DNA of 18,144 nucleotides from JAQVXR01 sp050945755 (GTDB lineage: Bacteria; Bacillota; Dehalobacteriia; Dehalobacteriales; Dehalobacteriaceae), in assembly GCA_050945755.1 (NCBI GenBank), contig JBMNTN010000038.1, forward strand, positions 1 to 18,144. The letters are read 5' to 3'. Shown in pieces: positions 14,691 through 18,144 of the stretch. The translations under genes and the position numbers were made by a program. The notes under the pieces were generated by a model. The model made no database searches, had not been told where the DNA came from, and saw only the letters and a list, made by a program, of their open reading frames with translations. How positions within the stretch are numbered: the first letter of the stretch is position 1; each line of letters begins with the position of its first letter.

Positions 14691-14715
14691 TATGATATAG
14701 TAGAAATTATTTCTA
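14691..14715 (+). promoter_or_regulatory. Candidate -10 box and palindromic operator of the MFS gene
   Basis: TATGAT (14691-14696) is a possible -10 with no convincing -35. Immediately after it lies TAGAAATTATTTCTA (14701-14715), perfect 7-base arms around one T, in the position of a repressor operator at the start point. It ends 26 bases before the MFS ATG. Efflux genes of this family are often controlled by TetR or MarR repressors, but no such gene is next to it. Confidence 0.4.
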
Positions 14716-14741
14716 TTAAAATCGGAAGGAGCTAGTATCAT

Positions 14742-16133
14742 ATGGGCACTGATACCTCAATAAAAAGATATACTTTAATGGTAGTATCGATGGCATCTTT
14801 TCTTACCCCTTTTATGGGGAGCGCGGTTAATTTGGCCATTCCCTCCATTGGCCAAGAATTTAGCAGCAGTGCATTTTTACTCAGCTGGGTTGCTTCCAGC
14901 TATCTTCTTGCTTCAGCCGCTTTTCTTGTCCCATTTGGCCGACTAGCTGACATTATTGGAAGAAAGAAACTCTTCATTCTCGGAATATCCATCTTTTCTA
15001 TATCATCCATATTATGCGGCCTAGCTTGGTCAATTAAAACACTTATCTTTTTCCGCATCTTGCAGGGTACTGGGGGAGCAATGATTTTTGCTACAGGAAT
15101 GGCTATTCTCACATCTGTTTTCCCGCCGCAAGAAAGAGGCAAAGTACTAGGTATTAATGTAGCCACCGTTTATACCGGACTGTCTCTCGGTCCTGTTCTC
15201 GGCGGATTAATGAACCACAACCTTGGATGGCAATCAATTTTTTTCTTAACTGCAATCATCGGAATGATAGCCACCGTTTTTACCATTTTAAAATTAAAAG
15301 GGGAATGGGCCGGTGCCAAGGGTGAAAGTTTTGATTTAAAAGGAGCCTTTCTCTATTCTGCCGGATTAATTGCATTTATGTATGGAATATCTGCTGTGGC
15401 AACGGTTTTTCTTGCCAAATACCTATTAATGCTTGGCGTGGTAGTCTTGGCAGTGTTTGTTTACTATGAACTGAGAGCCAAAACACCTGTGCTTAATCTA
15501 AGCCTTTTTAAAAATGGTATATTCGCTTTTTCTAACCTGGCGGCTTTTATTCATTACACCGCCACATCTGGATTAGGCTTTTTACTTTCTCTATACCTAC
15601 AGCTCATTGCCGGATTTGATTCCCAGGTTGCAGGATTGATTCTTCTTTCCCAACCCATCATGATGGCCGTTCTTTCTCCATTTGCCGGTTCACTTTCTGA
15701 CCGGATCGAACCGCGTATTTTAGCTTCTTCCGGGATGGGGCTGACTGCTATCGGACTCCTTGTTTTTTCTTTTATCTCTCAGACAACCCCTATTTGGTTG
15801 GTCACCGCAACCTTAGCAATAATGGGTATCGGATTTGCTCTGTTTTCCTCACCTAATACCAACGCTGTAATGAGCTCAGTAGAGAAGAAGTTTTATGGCA
15901 TTGCCTCCTCTACACTGGGCACCATGCGCTTAACCGGACAAGCAATCAGCATGACAATTGTCACCCTTATTATTACATTGATTGTCGGCAACGTGGAATT
16001 AACTCCCGCCAATGCCGCAGAACTGGTTAATGCCATGAAAATTTCCTTTGGCTTATTCATGATACTATCAATTATCGGTATCTTTTGTTCATTGGCGCGC
16101 GGAAATGTACAAAGAGATAAAGGAGTATCGTAA
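14742..16133 (+). CDS. MFS drug efflux transporter, DHA2 (EmrB/QacA) family
   Basis: 463 residues, with about 14 hydrophobic helices. Motif A is GRLADIIGRKKLF (about residues 66-78), the motif B region is RILQGTGGAMIF, and antiporter motif C is TGLSLGPVLGGLMN. This is the 14-helix proton-coupled efflux type in the cytoplasmic membrane; the substrate is not predictable. The ATG has GGAAGGAG upstream. It stands alone ahead of a HAD hydrolase gene 50 bases downstream that may be co-transcribed. Confidence 0.92.
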   Translation: MGTDTSIKRYTLMVVSMASFLTPFMGSAVNLAIPSIGQEFSSSAFLLSWVASSYLLASAAFLVPFGRLADIIGRKKLFILGISIFSISSILCGLAWSIKTLIFFRILQGTGGAMIFATGMAILTSVFPPQERGKVLGINVATVYTGLSLGPVLGGLMNHNLGWQSIFFLTAIIGMIATVFTILKLKGEWAGAKGESFDLKGAFLYSAGLIAFMYGISAVATVFLAKYLLMLGVVVLAVFVYYELRAKTPVLNLSLFKNGIFAFSNLAAFIHYTATSGLGFLLSLYLQLIAGFDSQVAGLILLSQPIMMAVLSPFAGSLSDRIEPRILASSGMGLTAIGLLVFSFISQTTPIWLVTATLAIMGIGFALFSSPNTNAVMSSVEKKFYGIASSTLGTMRLTGQAISMTIVTLIITLIVGNVELTPANAAELVNAMKISFGLFMILSIIGIFCSLARGNVQRDKGVS

Positions 16134-16183
16134 TCCAAGTCACTATCCATACTGATTATTTATTATGAAAGGTGTAATTTTAC

Positions 16184-16960
16184 ATGGATTCCATAATTAA
16201 AGCAATTGTTTTTGACCTGGACGATACCTTACTAGAAGATGAACAAAATAACAAAGATGCCTTTTTTATAACCTGCAAGCTTGCACAAAAAAAATACAAA
16301 AATATAGATATAAAAAAACTATATTCTTCCGTAGAGTATCAAGCCGAGAAACTATGGAGTCAATATCATCTCTTTAAATATCTGGATAATATCCAGGTTT
16401 CTTTTTGGGAAGGACTTTGCGCAGGTTTTCACTGTAACAATCAGTATTTCAGACAAATAAGGTTATGGTTGCCGGAGTACAGGCATCATACCTGGTCCCA
16501 TGCCCTTTCAGCCCAAAATATTTTTGATTTGGATTTAGCGAAAAAATTAAGCGAAAATTTTATTTTGGAAAGAACAAGTCGATTTAACCCATTTCCTGAG
16601 GTAATAACCGTTCTCGAAAAACTGAGCCAAAGGAAACAGCTGGCTATTTTAACCAATGGGGATCCATATCTTCAATGGACAAAAATCTCAAATTCAGGTT
16701 TGAACCGGTATTTTGACACTGTCATTATCTCAGGAACTTTGGGAGTAGGAAAACCAGAACCCGACATTTTCTTGCATACAATAAAAAAACTAAATTTATT
16801 GCCCAACAACATTTTAATGGTAGGAGACAATTTGGAACGAGATGTGCTGGGTGCCAATAAAGTTGGCATAAAATCAGTTTGGATTAATCGCAAGAAAAAA
16901 ACCAATCATACGGCGGTGAGTCCAGATTTAGAAATCAGCTCATTGATGGACTTACTCTAA
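16184..16960 (+). CDS. HAD-superfamily hydrolase (phosphatase, YjjG-like)
   Basis: 258 residues. Motif I is FDLDDTLLE with nucleophile D11 and acid D13, motif II is the LTNG threonine, motif III is the lysine in GKPEPDIF, and motif IV is MVGDNLERDVLGA. A helical cap lies between motifs I and II (subclass IA). It is likely a small phosphatase acting on nucleotides or sugar phosphates, with the substrate not readable. The ATG has GAAAGGTG upstream. It follows the MFS gene by 50 bases. The 205-bp gap after it is AT-rich without a clear terminator. Confidence 0.9.
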   Translation: MDSIIKAIVFDLDDTLLEDEQNNKDAFFITCKLAQKKYKNIDIKKLYSSVEYQAEKLWSQYHLFKYLDNIQVSFWEGLCAGFHCNNQYFRQIRLWLPEYRHHTWSHALSAQNIFDLDLAKKLSENFILERTSRFNPFPEVITVLEKLSQRKQLAILTNGDPYLQWTKISNSGLNRYFDTVIISGTLGVGKPEPDIFLHTIKKLNLLPNNILMVGDNLERDVLGANKVGIKSVWINRKKKTNHTAVSPDLEISSLMDLL

Positions 16961-17165
16961 AACTTGGGAAAAGTTCGAGTAAACTTTTTCATGTTTTTTA
17001 ACCTTTCTCTAGTTGTGGAGTGTTAAAAACTGATATATTAACAGGTGACATGGGCATACGATTAATCATACAATACTGTCCCTAGTTTTTTCTCTGATTG
17101 AGATAAAAGGATTATGTATCCTTTCTAAGCGCAATGCTAATGATAATTTTGAGAGGAGTTATTTA

Positions 17166-17747
17166 ATGGCAGACTGGCTGATGGACATCCTGGGCGGGAT
17201 TCCATTAAGTATTAAGATCATTATTGCAGCATGCATTCCGGTAACTGAATTAAGGGCAGCTATTCCCGTCGGGATTGCGATGGGAATACCTCCGTTTGAG
17301 GCATTTTTTCTAGGGGTAATTGGCAACATAATTCCTATTATACCACTTCTCCTGTTTTTTCCAGCGTTTTATCATTTCCTATCCCGGATACCATTGTTTC
17401 AGCGTTTGTTAGGTAATCTTATTGAAAGAACCAGGGCTAAAGGCCGGCAAGTAGAAAAGTATGGTGCTCTCGGTTTAATGCTCTTTGTAGCTATCCCCCT
17501 GCCGGGAACTGGGGCTTGGACGGGGTGTTTGCTGGCATTTATTATGGGAATCAATTTTTGGTTTTCCCTTGCTGCCTTAAGCATGGGAGTTATCCTTGCA
17601 GGTATTATCGTAACTCTAGCAAGCCTCGGTTTTATGCAAATTTTTCGATTCATATTTAATCTGGAAGTTTTAGCGGCATTCGTTTTATTGGGCATTGTCT
17701 GCTGGTGGCTGGTTAAGAAATGGAGGAAAAAAAATGAGGCTCCCTGA
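17166..17747 (+). CDS. COG2426 small multidrug export family membrane protein
   Basis: 193 residues with about four to five hydrophobic helices. The family opening PVTELRAAIPVGIAMG (about residues 26-41), the FLGVIGNIIPIIPLLLF helix, and IPLPGTGAWTGCLLAF match PF06695. Family members are membrane proteins named for a proposed export role with little direct evidence. The basic KKWRKKN C-terminus fits a cytoplasmic end. The ATG has GAGAGGAG upstream. It is monocistronic as far as visible and convergent with the oxidoreductase gene that follows. Confidence 0.87.
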   Translation: MADWLMDILGGIPLSIKIIIAACIPVTELRAAIPVGIAMGIPPFEAFFLGVIGNIIPIIPLLLFFPAFYHFLSRIPLFQRLLGNLIERTRAKGRQVEKYGALGLMLFVAIPLPGTGAWTGCLLAFIMGINFWFSLAALSMGVILAGIIVTLASLGFMQIFRFIFNLEVLAAFVLLGIVCWWLVKKWRKKNEAP

Positions 17748-17827
17748 TTTTTTAGGATAGCCCCAAAGCATTATAGATAAGCACAGTATTTACTAGGTAT
17801 CATCTCATCTTTTTCTTTTTTAATGGT

Positions 17828-18144
17828 TTAGCCGACTTTGGTTTGCAGTACTTCCTGCCCTGCTTTCCGCCCGGCGTTAAGAGCTTTGATATTCATCTCT
17901 TCCGTCCCGGCAGGAATCCTTTCCAGCACCGCTTCTTTGAGAGCTTCTTCCGATACCACATGGGTGATCCCAACAATTGCGCCCAAGGCAACAATGTTTG
18001 CCGTCATCTCCCGCCCGGTTTCCTGTTTGGCAAGCTCCGTGATGGGAATTAAGTAATACTTACCTTTATCCGCCGACCCCAGATTTTTCACCAAGGTACT
18101 GTCTACGATTACAACGGCATCGTCCGTAATCTGCGGAGAATATT
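17828..18144 (-). CDS. 2-oxoacid:ferredoxin oxidoreductase gamma subunit, 3' part (runs off the right edge)
   Basis: About 104 residues are readable, open to the right edge, starting YSPQITDDAVVIVDSTLVKNLG. Then come a TANIVALGAIVGIT segment and an AGRKAGQEVL tail, matching the C-terminal half of the roughly 185-residue gamma (KorC/VorC-type) subunit. With alpha and beta subunits this enzyme oxidises a 2-oxoacid such as 2-oxoglutarate to its acyl-CoA while reducing ferredoxin. The 5' part and presumably the other subunits lie outside the window. The true start is not visible. Which 2-oxoacid is used cannot be told from this subunit. Confidence 0.88.
   Translation of the reverse strand, partial: YSPQITDDAVVIVDSTLVKNLGSADKGKYYLIPITELAKQETGREMTANIVALGAIVGITHVVSEEALKEAVLERIPAGTEEMNIKALNAGRKAGQEVLQTKVG

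Overview
The window reads as a chromosomal segment of a low-to-mid GC, strictly anaerobic Clostridia-type Firmicute, probably in or near the Peptococcaceae (the Desulfotomaculum/Desulfitobacterium/Pelotomaculum neighbourhood). The evidence is the purine-rich ribosome binding sites, frequent GTG starts, a selenocysteine formate dehydrogenase with NuoE/NuoF-like partners, a 2-oxoacid:ferredoxin oxidoreductase subunit and molybdenum cofactor genes of Firmicute type. The genus cannot be fixed from the sequence alone. Almost everything from 1 to about 12.7 kb concerns molybdenum or tungsten and formate.

Layout. (1) 1-2057, minus strand: the start of a moeA, then mobA, then a one-component regulator joining an excisionase/BldC-like helix-turn-helix to a periplasmic-binding-protein-like sensor domain. 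(2) 2058-2666: a 609-bp control region holding three tandem 10-bp repeats, a tiny remnant of modD followed by a strong terminator, a sigma-A-type promoter and a roughly 100-bp array of GTT repeats on 5-bp spacing. (3) 2688-4830, plus strand: modABC, a molybdate/tungstate ABC transporter. (4) 4921-11647, minus strand: a formate dehydrogenase operon in transcription order fdhA, molybdopterin-binding protein, moeA, nuoE-like, nuoF-like. fdhA is one gene read through an in-frame UGA as selenocysteine, with a good SECIS hairpin. Its leader (11746-11884) looks like a Moco/Tuco-type riboswitch followed by a textbook intrinsic terminator. (5) 11945-12673, minus: fdhD, unusually without its Cys-x-x-Cys motif. 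(6) 12907-13569, minus: a small beta-carbonic-anhydrase-like protein and a 60-residue zinc-finger (zf-HC2) protein. (7) 13784-17747, plus: sfsA, a 14-helix MFS efflux pump, a HAD phosphatase and a COG2426 small membrane protein, an ordinary housekeeping/accessory stretch. (8) 17828 to the right edge, minus: the 3' part of a 2-oxoacid:ferredoxin oxidoreductase gamma subunit.

How it works together (inference). ModABC imports the oxyanion. The HTH-PBP regulator probably senses it and controls modABC through the repeat arrays. MoeA, the MoeA-like protein and MobA build the bis-guanine-dinucleotide cofactor. FdhD normally sulfurates the cofactor for FdhA. FdhA with NuoE/NuoF links formate/CO2 to NAD(H), possibly with ferredoxin. 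The riboswitch would tie expression of the enzyme and its embedded cofactor genes to cofactor supply. The least explained parts are the phased repeat arrays beside this regulator and the modD remnant between them.
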